Origin: Salegentibacter mishustinae
GTDB taxonomy: Bacteria; Bacteroidota; Bacteroidia; Flavobacteriales; Flavobacteriaceae
Direction of reading: 5' to 3'
Assembly (NCBI RefSeq): GCF_002900095.1
Contig: NZ_LLKN01000002.1
Span: 558,001-622,000, forward strand
Length of the DNA stretch: 64,000 nt
A model generated the notes under the pieces. The model saw only the letters and a program-made list of their open reading frames with translations, did not search any database and was not told the DNA's origin. The position numbers and the translations under genes are program-made. Positions 34,536 to 43,463 of the stretch are shown here, piece by piece. Within the stretch, counting starts at the first letter, position 1. Every line of letters begins with the position of its first letter.

Positions 34536-37016
34536 TTATTTATTCAGTAGCTTGTCTGCCGCCAGTACTAAGAATAGGTAATCTGTAGTACCTCCTCCCA
34601 AAACATATTCGGTTTGTTGCCAAAGGAATGGCCATTCTAAAAGTTCAGGAAAGTCGGGACGAATTAATGCAGTACCAGAGCCAATTCCACCCGGGGTAAA
34701 GGAAAAATCTCCGCGGTTCATGCCATAAGCCTGCGTTAAGGATCGAGAACCAACCCCTGATGCGAAAGAAGACGTGTTTACGCCCGGATGTGTTCCTAAA
34801 ACAAAATTGAGTGCGTTTAGCATATATTTCTTCGGAAAGATTTCAGGAAAAGCGGTATGTAAGAAATACTGTTTCATCCCAAAATTCTGAATTCCCCATC
34901 CTGCACCCCAGATATCGGGTTCATAAGGCATTCCGTATGGAGTTTGCGCTCCTAATTTTTCTACTTCCTGGTAATAATTTTTGACGGAAGCTTTTATTTT
35001 ATTTCTGAAATTTTTATCTTGAATTTCATTAAAAATTGGGGCCAGTACCCAACCGGTTTGCGCAATATTTTCAGAAAAAATTTTAATATTTTCTTTTATA
35101 AAATTTTCATATTTCGCTTCAGCAGTACTTCTAAAAAGTTCTACACTTAAGCTGAGTTTTTGCAAGGGATTATCTGTAGAGGTATTTTCCCAGGTTTTTA
35201 TAGCAATTTCCAGGGCATCTTCAGCAAGTTCAGGATTAAAATCTTTTAGAGACCTGTAAGTGGCGGCCAGGGCTGCGGCGCTTTGTAATTCCCTACGCGG
35301 ATTGTCTTCGGTAAAAACCCAGCGATCATCTGGAGCGCCTTCTTGGCCTAAGGGAATTTCTTTTGAAGTACTGGTTTCTTTATAAATCTTGCCATCAGAA
35401 TGGTTTATCGGGTCGCCCAGCAAAACATATTGGTCTAAAGTAGGCACAATCACCCCGCGATAAAACCTGCCCAATGATTTATAACCATTAACAATATGTA
35501 TGGTGCCGTGTTCTATTTGCTGAAGAAAATCGGGCTTTCCATCGGGTTGTAAAATATCTACGGTTTTGGTTTTTTGGTTTATGGTGGTATTATCATAACC
35601 CTCCTGGAAAATCTCATAAATATGCGAAAGTCCGTGGATGGTAGAAGCCTGGGATTCTATTCTAAGATCGTAATCTCCGGCATCGTGCCAACCACCGGCA
35701 TCAAGTCCCGGTACGTGTTCGCCAGGTTGGAAACTGGTTAAAGTTTTAGACCCCTGAAGATATCCGTCAAAATGATTGGTATCTACCGGTGCCATCCTGG
35801 CATCGTCCAAATGGCAGCGTCCGTGCCAGATTTTATAGCGATCATTTACCAACATATGGCACATTTGGACCGGTAAGAAATACTCCAAAGTAGGTTGCCA
35901 TATACCGCGTTTATAGATATTTTCGTTAATTTGAAAAGCTTCAGTGGTATAATCGCCATATTGAATCACATACATTCCCGGCTCTTTGATATCGGAGAAG
36001 TCCAGCTGATAATATTTATATCTAAGAAACTTACCCCATTCCGAAGGATTCTCTGAAATTACTTCGGTTAAACCACCTTCATTATTTACCCTTAATAATT
36101 TCGCCTTTTTCAGGTTAGTATCATTTTTATCGGTTTCTATCACGGCAATTTTTTCCTGAGCGGGGTGATAACCAACTTGGGAAATTTGAACTACGGGATC
36201 GTAAGTGTAATCTTCCAGGGTGTTCGGAGTAATAAGCCATTCTATAGCATTACTTGTAGCTCCTGATGGTACGAGAGACCTTACCACAAACCATCCGTTG
36301 CTATGCTGGGCACGGCCGTCTATTAATTCTAATTGATTTTCTTTTAAATTTTCAATTTTTAAAGTTTGTCTGGGTGTCCCGGGAGCAATAACAAGTTCTT
36401 TTCCCAAGGCCATAGGTTCTATTTGATATTCATCTTCATCATTATAATATCCAGGGCCGTTGGCCTGACGGTTAAAAAGACCAAATTCGTTATCCATATA
36501 GTAGGATTTCCCAAAAAGATAACCGGGGAAGAATTCGATATTCATACCTACTTTGCCGATCCATGCTTCGGGCAAAGCTTCATCAAGATCGACTACAATC
36601 TTAAAGGATTTTCCCTGAGGAATAATTTTTAGATTATAAGAAAATTCCAGGTCCGGATACTCAATAGGATTAAAGCCTTTTCGATTTTTGGCTTCATCGG
36701 GATAAGCCATTTTTACGCTAATTATATTTTTTTCTCTGTCCACGACCCGTTCTCCAACTTTGGGTACAGGTTGCCATTGCCCCGGAGTAGGTTCGAGGCG
36801 TAAATCGCCGTTGGTTGCTACTCTAATCCCGTTTTGTATAATTCCAACACCGCCTTGATGACTTTCCGGATAGAAATCGTGCGCAAGCATGACATTTAAC
36901 CCGCGCATTTCAAGGTATTCCTCATCGTTAATCCTTAAACTTTCGCCCTGGTTTTGTGCAATACCAACTTTCGTCAAAAAGCAGCACATTAGAAAGGTGT
37001 ATAATTTCAATTTCAT
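34536..37016 (-). CDS. GH9-family glycosidase with N-terminal Ig-like domain
   Basis: This 826-residue protein has a signal peptide (ending GIAQ), an N-terminal beta-sandwich region to about 270, a CelD-N-like Ig domain (VVQISQVGYHPAQEKIAVIE, about 277-370), and a GH9 alpha/alpha barrel from about 375. The catalytic Asp pair is in GGWHDAGDYDLRIESQ. Near the C-terminus LGTHPGVNTSSFASGVGSRS is conserved. The canonical NExA motif carrying the catalytic Glu is not seen; the corresponding place reads TEYVLGGGTTDYLFLVLAAD, where only the Glu of TEY is near. Cleavage of beta-1,4-glucosyl links in glucomannan is the likely role. It heads the minus-strand enzyme operon and is divergent from the lipoprotein epimerase. 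Confidence 0.87.
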   Translation of the reverse strand: MKLKLYTFLMCCFLTKVGIAQNQGESLRINDEEYLEMRGLNVMLAHDFYPESHQGGVGIIQNGIRVATNGDLRLEPTPGQWQPVPKVGERVVDREKNIISVKMAYPDEAKNRKGFNPIEYPDLEFSYNLKIIPQGKSFKIVVDLDEALPEAWIGKVGMNIEFFPGYLFGKSYYMDNEFGLFNRQANGPGYYNDEDEYQIEPMALGKELVIAPGTPRQTLKIENLKENQLELIDGRAQHSNGWFVVRSLVPSGATSNAIEWLITPNTLEDYTYDPVVQISQVGYHPAQEKIAVIETDKNDTNLKKAKLLRVNNEGGLTEVISENPSEWGKFLRYKYYQLDFSDIKEPGMYVIQYGDYTTEAFQINENIYKRGIWQPTLEYFLPVQMCHMLVNDRYKIWHGRCHLDDARMAPVDTNHFDGYLQGSKTLTSFQPGEHVPGLDAGGWHDAGDYDLRIESQASTIHGLSHIYEIFQEGYDNTTINQKTKTVDILQPDGKPDFLQQIEHGTIHIVNGYKSLGRFYRGVIVPTLDQYVLLGDPINHSDGKIYKETSTSKEIPLGQEGAPDDRWVFTEDNPRRELQSAAALAATYRSLKDFNPELAEDALEIAIKTWENTSTDNPLQKLSLSVELFRSTAEAKYENFIKENIKIFSENIAQTGWVLAPIFNEIQDKNFRNKIKASVKNYYQEVEKLGAQTPYGMPYEPDIWGAGWGIQNFGMKQYFLHTAFPEIFPKKYMLNALNFVLGTHPGVNTSSFASGVGSRSLTQAYGMNRGDFSFTPGGIGSGTALIRPDFPELLEWPFLWQQTEYVLGGGTTDYLFLVLAADKLLNK

Positions 37017-37175
37017 TCTTATTAGATTTAGCTATAAAACTATGGAGATAGGTTAATAAGGATTTATACTATTTTATCAATTCATTATATGAATTTTTCA
37101 AAAGTGTATAAGGCAATGATTTTCTTTTATCTTTAAATTATCAAAAATGAAATTTAACGATATTAAAAGTTAACA

Positions 37176-38552
37176 ATGAAAAAAATTATCCTATTAGTGA
37201 GTTGTTTTAGTCTTTTGTATTCCTGCAATTCAAATAAGTCGAAAAAAGATAATAATGAAATAGAAAGAGAAAATTCAAATCAAGCGTTAATTGCTGAATT
37301 TGAAAATGCTGCAGATAAAGATTTATTAAAAAAGTGGTATCCATTGGTAATAGATAAAGAAGACGGGGGATATTATAGTCAGGTAACGCACGATTTTAAA
37401 CTAGGTGAGGAGCATAATAAAATGGTTGTGACTCAGGCGCGCCATATTTGGACAAATGCTAAAGCTTCAAAACGAAATCAAGAAGAAGATTCTTCTTATT
37501 TAAAGAATGCGGCTCATGGTTTTGAGTTTTTGAGAGATATAATGTGGGATAAAGAAAATGGTGGATTTCATAACCTAGTAAATAAAAGCGGAGAACCTAT
37601 TATCAAAAAAGGTGAAGCTAAAACCGCCTACGGAAATTCATTTGCCATTTATGCTCTGGCAGCATACTATGATGCTTCTGGAAATGAAGAAGCACTTGAT
37701 TTAGCGAAGAAAACCTTTAGGTGGCTTGAAGAACATAGTCATGATAAGAAATACAAAGGGTATTTTCAGCATTTAGAAATGAATGGTACACCAGTTAAGA
37801 GAACTGCGGAAATGGCTTCAACATCAGATATTGGGTATAAAGATCAGAACAGTTCCATTCATTTAATGGAAGCATTTACTGAATTATACAGGGTGTGGCC
37901 TAATGATCTCGTGGGTGAGCGTTTAGAAGAATTACTTTTGATCATTCGGGATACTATCGTGAATGACGATGACTACATGAACCTATTTTTTGAGCGGGAC
38001 TGGACTCCAGTGTCCTTTAAAGAAAAGTCTAAAGAAGAAATTAAGAAGCATTACTATTTAGATCACATTTCTCCTGGCCACGATGTGGAAACTGCTTTTT
38101 TAATGTTAGATGCTTCTGAAGCCTTAGGGCTGAAAAATGATAGCCTTACTTTGCAAACCGCGAAAAGAATGGTTGATCATAGTTTAGAAACCGGTTGGGA
38201 TAAAAAAGTAGGTGGCTTTTATGATGGCGGTTACTATTTTGAAGGAGAAGATGAAATTACTACTGTGAATGATAAAAAGAATTGGTGGGCACAGGCAGAA
38301 GGCTTAAACACTTTATTGATTATGGCTGAAAAATTTCCTGAAGACGAGACTAATTATCGCAAATATTTTAACGAATTATGGAGCTATACTAAAACATATA
38401 TGATGGACCAGGAGCAAGGAGGCTGGTATGAATGGGGAATAGATAAAACCCCAGGTGCCAAAACAGCTTTAAAAGGTCATATTTGGAAAGCAACGTACCA
38501 TAATTATAGAGCTTTAAGTCACGTGGCAGATAGGTTGAGGGAAATGAAATAA
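37176..38552 (+). CDS. Lipoprotein AGE-family epimerase (mannobiose/cellobiose 2-epimerase-like)
   Basis: The 458-residue protein begins with a lipoprotein signal MKKIILLVSCFSLLYSC, so it should be attached outside the cytoplasm. The rest is an (alpha/alpha)6 barrel of the N-acylglucosamine 2-epimerase family: VVTQARHIWTNA, DQNSSIHLMEAFTELY, SPGHDVETAFLML, KNWWAQAEGLN and GHIWKATYHNYRALSH carry the usual His and Arg residues. Known family members are cytoplasmic enzymes that convert mannobiose to mannosylglucose. A membrane-anchored copy next to mannanases, with a cytoplasmic paralogue at 55833-57026, is unusual. Its reaction is not proved by sequence. Confidence 0.85.
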   Translation: MKKIILLVSCFSLLYSCNSNKSKKDNNEIERENSNQALIAEFENAADKDLLKKWYPLVIDKEDGGYYSQVTHDFKLGEEHNKMVVTQARHIWTNAKASKRNQEEDSSYLKNAAHGFEFLRDIMWDKENGGFHNLVNKSGEPIIKKGEAKTAYGNSFAIYALAAYYDASGNEEALDLAKKTFRWLEEHSHDKKYKGYFQHLEMNGTPVKRTAEMASTSDIGYKDQNSSIHLMEAFTELYRVWPNDLVGERLEELLLIIRDTIVNDDDYMNLFFERDWTPVSFKEKSKEEIKKHYYLDHISPGHDVETAFLMLDASEALGLKNDSLTLQTAKRMVDHSLETGWDKKVGGFYDGGYYFEGEDEITTVNDKKNWWAQAEGLNTLLIMAEKFPEDETNYRKYFNELWSYTKTYMMDQEQGGWYEWGIDKTPGAKTALKGHIWKATYHNYRALSHVADRLREMK

Positions 38553-38589
38553 ATTACCTAGACTATCTCATATGCTGTGTAGGTAGAAA

Positions 38590-38623
38590 AATAACAGGGG
38601 GTCGTGTTCCCTGTTATTTTTTT
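38590..38623 (+). terminator. Rho-independent terminator after the lipoprotein epimerase
   Basis: Stem AATAACAGGG / CCCTGTTATT with a 9-nt loop and T run, 38 bp after the stop. Confidence 0.8.
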
Positions 38624-38840
38624 GTATAATTTTAAATAGAAGGGTGGCATATATAAAATGTGTGAAGCGGAATTCGATTGTCATACAGACTAAGATATAA
38701 GCCAGAAGTACAATACTTTCAATAGCTCTATTGTTTTGGTTAAAAATGTTGCGTTCATAAAGACGCCACTATAATACGGCCAATCCCTATCAGAATTTGG
38801 GGTATAATCTTAAATCAGTTCCTTAGGTTTTATGAAAAAA

Positions 38841-38874
38841 GGGTGTAGACTTTTTTAAAGTCTACACCCTTTTA
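38841..38874. terminator. Palindromic bidirectional terminator
   Basis: GGGTGTAGAC / GTCTACACCC (38841-38850, 38860-38869), flanked by A run on the left and T run on the right. It may act in both directions, next to the IS200-type element. Confidence 0.6.
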
Positions 38875-38907
38875 TTTTAATTGGTCTCAAAAATGGGATT
38901 TAAACCC

Positions 38908-39447
38908 TGCAATTTTATTGCAGCACTTTAGTAGTGCGAAAAAATCTATATTTTCGTATTATGAGTTATCAAAGAAAAGGCTCTCATACGGTTAGTTATT
39001 TAACGTGTCATATTGTTTGGGTTACAAAATATCGTTACAAGGTACTCCGAGGAGATGTTCAAACTCGTTGTCGTGAACTTTTAATCCAAATATGTGAAGC
39101 TGAAGGTATAGAAATACTTAAAGGAGTAGTTAGTTCGGATCACGTTCATATGCACATCGAATATGCTCCAAAATTGAATGTAAGTAGCATATTGAAAAAA
39201 CTTAAAGGTCGTACATCAAGGAAACTTCAACAAGAATTTCCAAAATTGAAGGAGCGTTATTGGGGACAACATTTTTGGTCAAGTGGTTATGGAGTCTGGA
39301 GTACTGGTAATATTACCGATAAAATGGTCAATGAATACTTGGAACATCACCGGCGTGATTCGAGTGATAATTCCAATTTTATATTGGAATAGTAAAGGGG
39401 ACTTTTAGTCCCCAGTATTAATGAACCTCTGCACTTTTAGTGCAGAG
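38908..39447 (+). mobile_element. IS200/IS605-type element, tnpA only
   Basis: A single HUH transposase gene is framed by subterminal hairpins: GCACT..AGTGC (38923-38937) on the left, and GGGGACT..AGTCCCC (39397-39413) and CTCTGCACT..AGTGCAGAG (39427-39447) on the right. No tnpB is present. Exact cleavage ends are not defined; the coordinates span the outermost hairpins seen. Confidence 0.72.
38961..39392 (+). CDS. tnpA: IS200-family Y1 HUH transposase TnpA
   Basis: From the ATG at 38961 the product is 143 residues. It begins MSYQRKGSHTVSYLTCHIVW, carries the HUH motif in SDHVHMHIEYAP and the nucleophile Tyr in MVNEYLEHH, and has the family's FWSSGYGVWSTG block. It would catalyse single-strand peel-and-paste transposition. 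The frame looks intact. It lies in the gap between the epimerase and the GH27 gene and does not interrupt either. Confidence 0.92.
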   Translation: MSYQRKGSHTVSYLTCHIVWVTKYRYKVLRGDVQTRCRELLIQICEAEGIEILKGVVSSDHVHMHIEYAPKLNVSSILKKLKGRTSRKLQQEFPKLKERYWGQHFWSSGYGVWSTGNITDKMVNEYLEHHRRDSSDNSNFILE

Positions 39448-39601
39448 TGGTTTAGTTTATATACGTGCCGCGAAAGTGCCATTCTTTTTTACTCGGTAAT
39501 TGAGATTAAATGATCCGAGGCTTGACTTTAGATAGAATTAAATTATACTTTCCAATCTTTATGCTTCGAGAAACTGCTACGAAGTAGTTTTCTGATAATA
39601 T

Positions 39602-40819
39602 TTATTCCAATTCCTTTGGGCTAAGCCTAAAAGTAAGCACATCGTGTGGGGAAATTCGTGCTTTTAATTTTTTGTCTGTATCCTTCAGATTTTTATCTCT
39701 CCAGATATCTTCAACTTTAAAAGTTGTTTCGTTGAAATCTACAGCATAATCAAAATCAGGGTCTTGAATTTTGTGTTTTTCCCAGTCAAATTCAACGTTC
39801 TTTTCTTCATCAGCACGATTCAGGAAAGTTACTGCCCATTCACCGTTGGAGAGTGGCTTGAACCAGGTTTCCAGACCATCTTCAGTATTGTATTTGAATG
39901 CCTGCACTCCAAGAGAGTCCTGGTTGATAGCAATCATTTTTTCATTGGTCAGAATATCTACTGTTTCAGGAGACATTTCGCGCAAATCATTTCCTGCAAT
40001 TAAAGGAGCTGCAAGCATGCTCCACATAGTGAAATGCGCACGGTCTTCACTAGTGGTCATCCCATTACCAACCTCCATCATATCTGGATCATTCCAATGC
40101 CCGGGGCCGGCATATTTTCTCAGTCCCTCCTGCATATCTAGAATTTTTAGGACTCCCCAGGATGACCAGTCTCCATGATCTTCTTCACAATCCCAGCAAT
40201 TGTAGATATCTCCAGTTGTTCTCCATGTATGTGCAACATCTTCTGCCCATTCCCAGGGCTGATTATCGCCCCACTCGCACATCGCAAAAAGAATTGGTCT
40301 TCCTGCAGAATATAAAGCATCCCTCATGGTACTATAGGCGCCAATTGGGTTAATATTTTCAGTATTACACCAGTCATATTTTAAATAGTCTATTCCCCAT
40401 TCAGCATAAGTAATGGCATCCTGGTATTCGTAACCGCGACTTCCTGGTTCCCCCGCACAGGTTTCTGTTCCGGCATCAGAATATATACCTAATTTTAGTC
40501 CTTTAGAGTGAACATAATCAGCCAGTGTTTTCATTCCCGATGGAAAGCGCTCAGGATCCACTTGAATAAAGCCTCTTTCATCCCTTTCTCCATGCCAGCA
40601 ATCGTCAATAATTACATATTCGTAACCAGCATCTTTCATTCCGCTAGCCACCATGGCATCGGCTGTTTCTTTTATGAGGTTTTCATTAATGTCGCAGGCA
40701 AAGGTATTCCAAGTATTCCATCCCATTGGTGGGGTATCTGCCAGGTCTTCAGATTTTTGGGCAAAGCTGTTTAAACTTAAAAGTAATGCTAAAAAAATAT
40801 AAGTGTTTGTTCTGATCAT
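39602..40819 (-). CDS. GH27 alpha-galactosidase
   Basis: This 405-residue secreted enzyme removes alpha-1,6-galactose from galactomannan. A signal peptide ends at SFAQ. Family blocks are DTPPMGWNTWNTFACDI, YVIIDDCWHGERDERGF, LKLGIYSDAGTETCAGEPGS, the nucleophile Asp in IDYLKYDWCN, and PGHWNDPDMMEVGNGMT. A C-terminal beta domain begins near 310. It is the last gene of the second susCD operon, 79 bp after the FAS1-binding protein, which links that operon to galactosylated mannan. Confidence 0.94.
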   Translation of the reverse strand: MIRTNTYIFLALLLSLNSFAQKSEDLADTPPMGWNTWNTFACDINENLIKETADAMVASGMKDAGYEYVIIDDCWHGERDERGFIQVDPERFPSGMKTLADYVHSKGLKLGIYSDAGTETCAGEPGSRGYEYQDAITYAEWGIDYLKYDWCNTENINPIGAYSTMRDALYSAGRPILFAMCEWGDNQPWEWAEDVAHTWRTTGDIYNCWDCEEDHGDWSSWGVLKILDMQEGLRKYAGPGHWNDPDMMEVGNGMTTSEDRAHFTMWSMLAAPLIAGNDLREMSPETVDILTNEKMIAINQDSLGVQAFKYNTEDGLETWFKPLSNGEWAVTFLNRADEEKNVEFDWEKHKIQDPDFDYAVDFNETTFKVEDIWRDKNLKDTDKKLKARISPHDVLTFRLSPKELE

Positions 40820-40897
40820 TATTATTGATTTTTTTGATTAAAAAAAATTCCCTGAAAAAAAGATCCCAGGGAATATGGCTAATTAAATTTGTATGGT

Positions 40898-43387
40898 TTA
40901 GTGTTCTTCAAAGCGCACATTATCTATGGCAAAATTTAGAAGTGTATCGGCTCCTTCAAAGGCCATCCCAAATTCGGCATCTACCAGGCTGAAATCAGGC
41001 TGGTTTAATACAGATGCGGGAATGCTGACTGTGGTCCAGCTTCCACCGGTATCAAAAGCTTCACCGGTATCGTTCCAGGGCTGCCAATCGTAAAATGCGT
41101 CAACACCTGATGTAGCATTGAACCTTATTCTTATCATTCCCTCACTTATTGGTTCCAAAGTATAAATATCAAACTTAAGGTTGTAATCATCTAAATTTGA
41201 ACCCACCACGTCTGCACCAAAAAAGGTATCATCATTTCTCCAAAACAGATCTTGCCAGCCGGTTCCCCCAGTCTGGAAATTAGTTCTTCCATAGTTGCTT
41301 CCGTCCAAGCTAATGGATGGATCATTCTCTACAGTTGTATTTCCCCAGTATGGATCCTTACCATCCCAGTCAAAAAAGACAGCTTCACTATTTGCTACCG
41401 GCTCTGGCCCGCCACAACCCGGGGTATCGAAACGCACATTATCTATAGCGAAATTCAGTAAAACATCGGCACCTTCAAATGCCATCCCAAATTCGGCATC
41501 TACCAAACTAAAATCTGGGACACCTAACACTGAAAGAGGGATTTCAACAGTTTCCCAACCATCTGTGGTATAAGGTTCCCCGGTATCGTTCCAAGGCTGC
41601 CAATCATAAAATGCATCTACTCCGTCTGAATCATTAAACCTAATTCTAAACATTCCTTCACTAATAGGCTCTATTACATTAATATCAAACTTTAATACAT
41701 AATCCTCCAGGTTATTGCTTACCACATCAGCGCCGTAAAAAGTATCATCATTTCTCCAGAACAGATCCTGCCAACCGGTTCCACCGGTTTGAAAATTGAC
41801 TCTTCCATAGCTACTTCCATCTGGGCTGAGAGACGCGTCATTTTCAGAGGTTACGTTGCCCCAATAAATACCTTTATCATCCCAGTTGAAGAAAACAAGT
41901 TCTTCATCTCCAACAGGGCACTTTCCTCCTTCGTCTGAAGGTATTCCTAAAACGGGAACAAGGCTATTTGGAATAAGCACTCTATTTATTTCGTGAATTA
42001 AGCCATTTGTTGCACCTATGTTGGAATTTACAATTCCGGAGGGTATAGCGTCTTCAAAAGAGGGTCTTAGCCTTGCATTTTCCCCAGTTAAGTCGGCAGT
42101 AATAATTTCTTCTTCAAACAAGGTGGTTATTTCCCCGCCATCGGTAAGCTGGCTGCTCATTAAAGCACCTTCACGTAAATGGTACATTAAAAGATTTGAA
42201 AGGGCTTCCAATTCTTCTTCAGATTCAAAATCATTCAAGCTTTCAAAATTTGTAATTTGTGCAAACAAGGCTGTAAACGCATCGTTATTTGGAATAAAAG
42301 CTGTTAATTCCTGTTCTTCATCTTCTAAAATACTGGTTAAACCAGCTTTTTCAACGGCAGCTAGAAAGGAAGAATATCCCCTGTCTTCACTACGTTCTTT
42401 AAGGTTAAGCGTAGCTCCTAAAATTTGTTGAAACACATCTTCTGGCAATAGCACCTTATCTACACCGTGTACAACGCCATTTATTCCCTGGATATCGGTC
42501 GTGGTAAAATTGGTGTTAGTGTAACTAGCATCAGATATCACTGCATCCGCACTAATTGTTAGAATTTCTCCTTGAAGGGTTGTTTGCTCGGTTTCGGCGA
42601 TGACCTCTGATAATGTATTAGCTCCTGAAACCACATGATGTTCTAAAACCTCCTGCAGGAGGTCAGCAGGGATATCGCTAAGGTTTTCCCATCCAAAAGC
42701 TCCGTTCAGTTGCATCATGAAATTCTCAAAAGCTGTATTTGTAGGGGCAAAGACTGTAAATGGATAAAGTTCATTATCAATAGCTGTGGTTGATAAAGCT
42801 TCATCAAGGCCAGCTAGTTCAATAGCTTCCGAAAGCATTGAGAAATTAGGGTTCGCCTGGGTATGATCATAAACAGTGGGGGGTAGAAGAACACCATCTA
42901 TTTGATGTAAAACACCATTCGTAGACCCTATATCTGAGGAGTTTGCTATTAGCGAAGCAGTTCCATTAAGAGATATACCACCCTCTGTATTTAAAAATAA
43001 ACTTAGATTGTTCTCTTCCGGTCCTATAGCCATTGTTGCAGTATAGCCTGTTGATAAGGTGGAAGAGAAATCGGCAGTAGTAGTACTTAAAATATGATTT
43101 AGTAAAATATTTTCTAATTCGGTTTCACTTAATCCTGAGATATCAACCTCATCAAAAGCACTGTTATTAGGAGCAAATACTGTGTAGGTCGTCGTACTCC
43201 TAAGTGTGGAGTCCAGTCCAGAACTTTCTAAAGCTCCGTAAAGGCTTGAGAGGTTCTGTGTCTCACTTATAATTTCACTTAAATTTCTTGGATCATCACC
43301 GAGTTGCGGGTATATCTCATCGTCCTTATCGCAGGAAGCCAACCCTGCAACAACAGCTAGAATAACCAGGTAGTATTTTTTTATCAT
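40898..43387 (-). CDS. Surface lipoprotein with three FAS1 domains and two duplicated C-terminal modules
   Basis: The ATG at 43387 gives 829 residues with a lipobox LASC; the extra residues from an upstream start are dropped. Three fasciclin (FAS1) domains occupy about 25-455, each with TVFAPNNSAF-like and NGVLHQIDGVLLP-like repeats. From about 494 there are two near-identical modules of about 160 residues, joined by GCGGPEPVAN. Each has WGN, GRxNFQTGGTGWQDLFWRND, DAFYDWQPWNDTGE and SLVDAEFGMAFEGAD. The Trp-rich, Asp-rich modules look like carbohydrate-binding beta-sandwiches. Placed between an IPT-type binding protein and GH27 in a susCD operon, it is most likely a mannan surface-binding protein. 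I do not know this domain combination from a described system. Confidence 0.8.
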   Translation of the reverse strand: MIKKYYLVILAVVAGLASCDKDDEIYPQLGDDPRNLSEIISETQNLSSLYGALESSGLDSTLRSTTTYTVFAPNNSAFDEVDISGLSETELENILLNHILSTTTADFSSTLSTGYTATMAIGPEENNLSLFLNTEGGISLNGTASLIANSSDIGSTNGVLHQIDGVLLPPTVYDHTQANPNFSMLSEAIELAGLDEALSTTAIDNELYPFTVFAPTNTAFENFMMQLNGAFGWENLSDIPADLLQEVLEHHVVSGANTLSEVIAETEQTTLQGEILTISADAVISDASYTNTNFTTTDIQGINGVVHGVDKVLLPEDVFQQILGATLNLKERSEDRGYSSFLAAVEKAGLTSILEDEEQELTAFIPNNDAFTALFAQITNFESLNDFESEEELEALSNLLMYHLREGALMSSQLTDGGEITTLFEEEIITADLTGENARLRPSFEDAIPSGIVNSNIGATNGLIHEINRVLIPNSLVPVLGIPSDEGGKCPVGDEELVFFNWDDKGIYWGNVTSENDASLSPDGSSYGRVNFQTGGTGWQDLFWRNDDTFYGADVVSNNLEDYVLKFDINVIEPISEGMFRIRFNDSDGVDAFYDWQPWNDTGEPYTTDGWETVEIPLSVLGVPDFSLVDAEFGMAFEGADVLLNFAIDNVRFDTPGCGGPEPVANSEAVFFDWDGKDPYWGNTTVENDPSISLDGSNYGRTNFQTGGTGWQDLFWRNDDTFFGADVVGSNLDDYNLKFDIYTLEPISEGMIRIRFNATSGVDAFYDWQPWNDTGEAFDTGGSWTTVSIPASVLNQPDFSLVDAEFGMAFEGADTLLNFAIDNVRFEEH
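40901..41908 (-). repeat. Intragenic tandem duplication (two about 480-bp modules)
   Basis: The segments coding the two C-terminal modules (41429-41908 and 40901-41389) are highly similar at both protein and DNA level, for example the shared run coding FQTGGTGWQDLFWRND. They could recombine and change module number. Confidence 0.8.
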
Positions 43388-43463
43388 TTCTATGTGTTTT
43401 AAATTCAAAAGCATTAATAGGCTTTACAGAGATTTAATTTCAGTAAAGCCCATTTTTTAAAGG

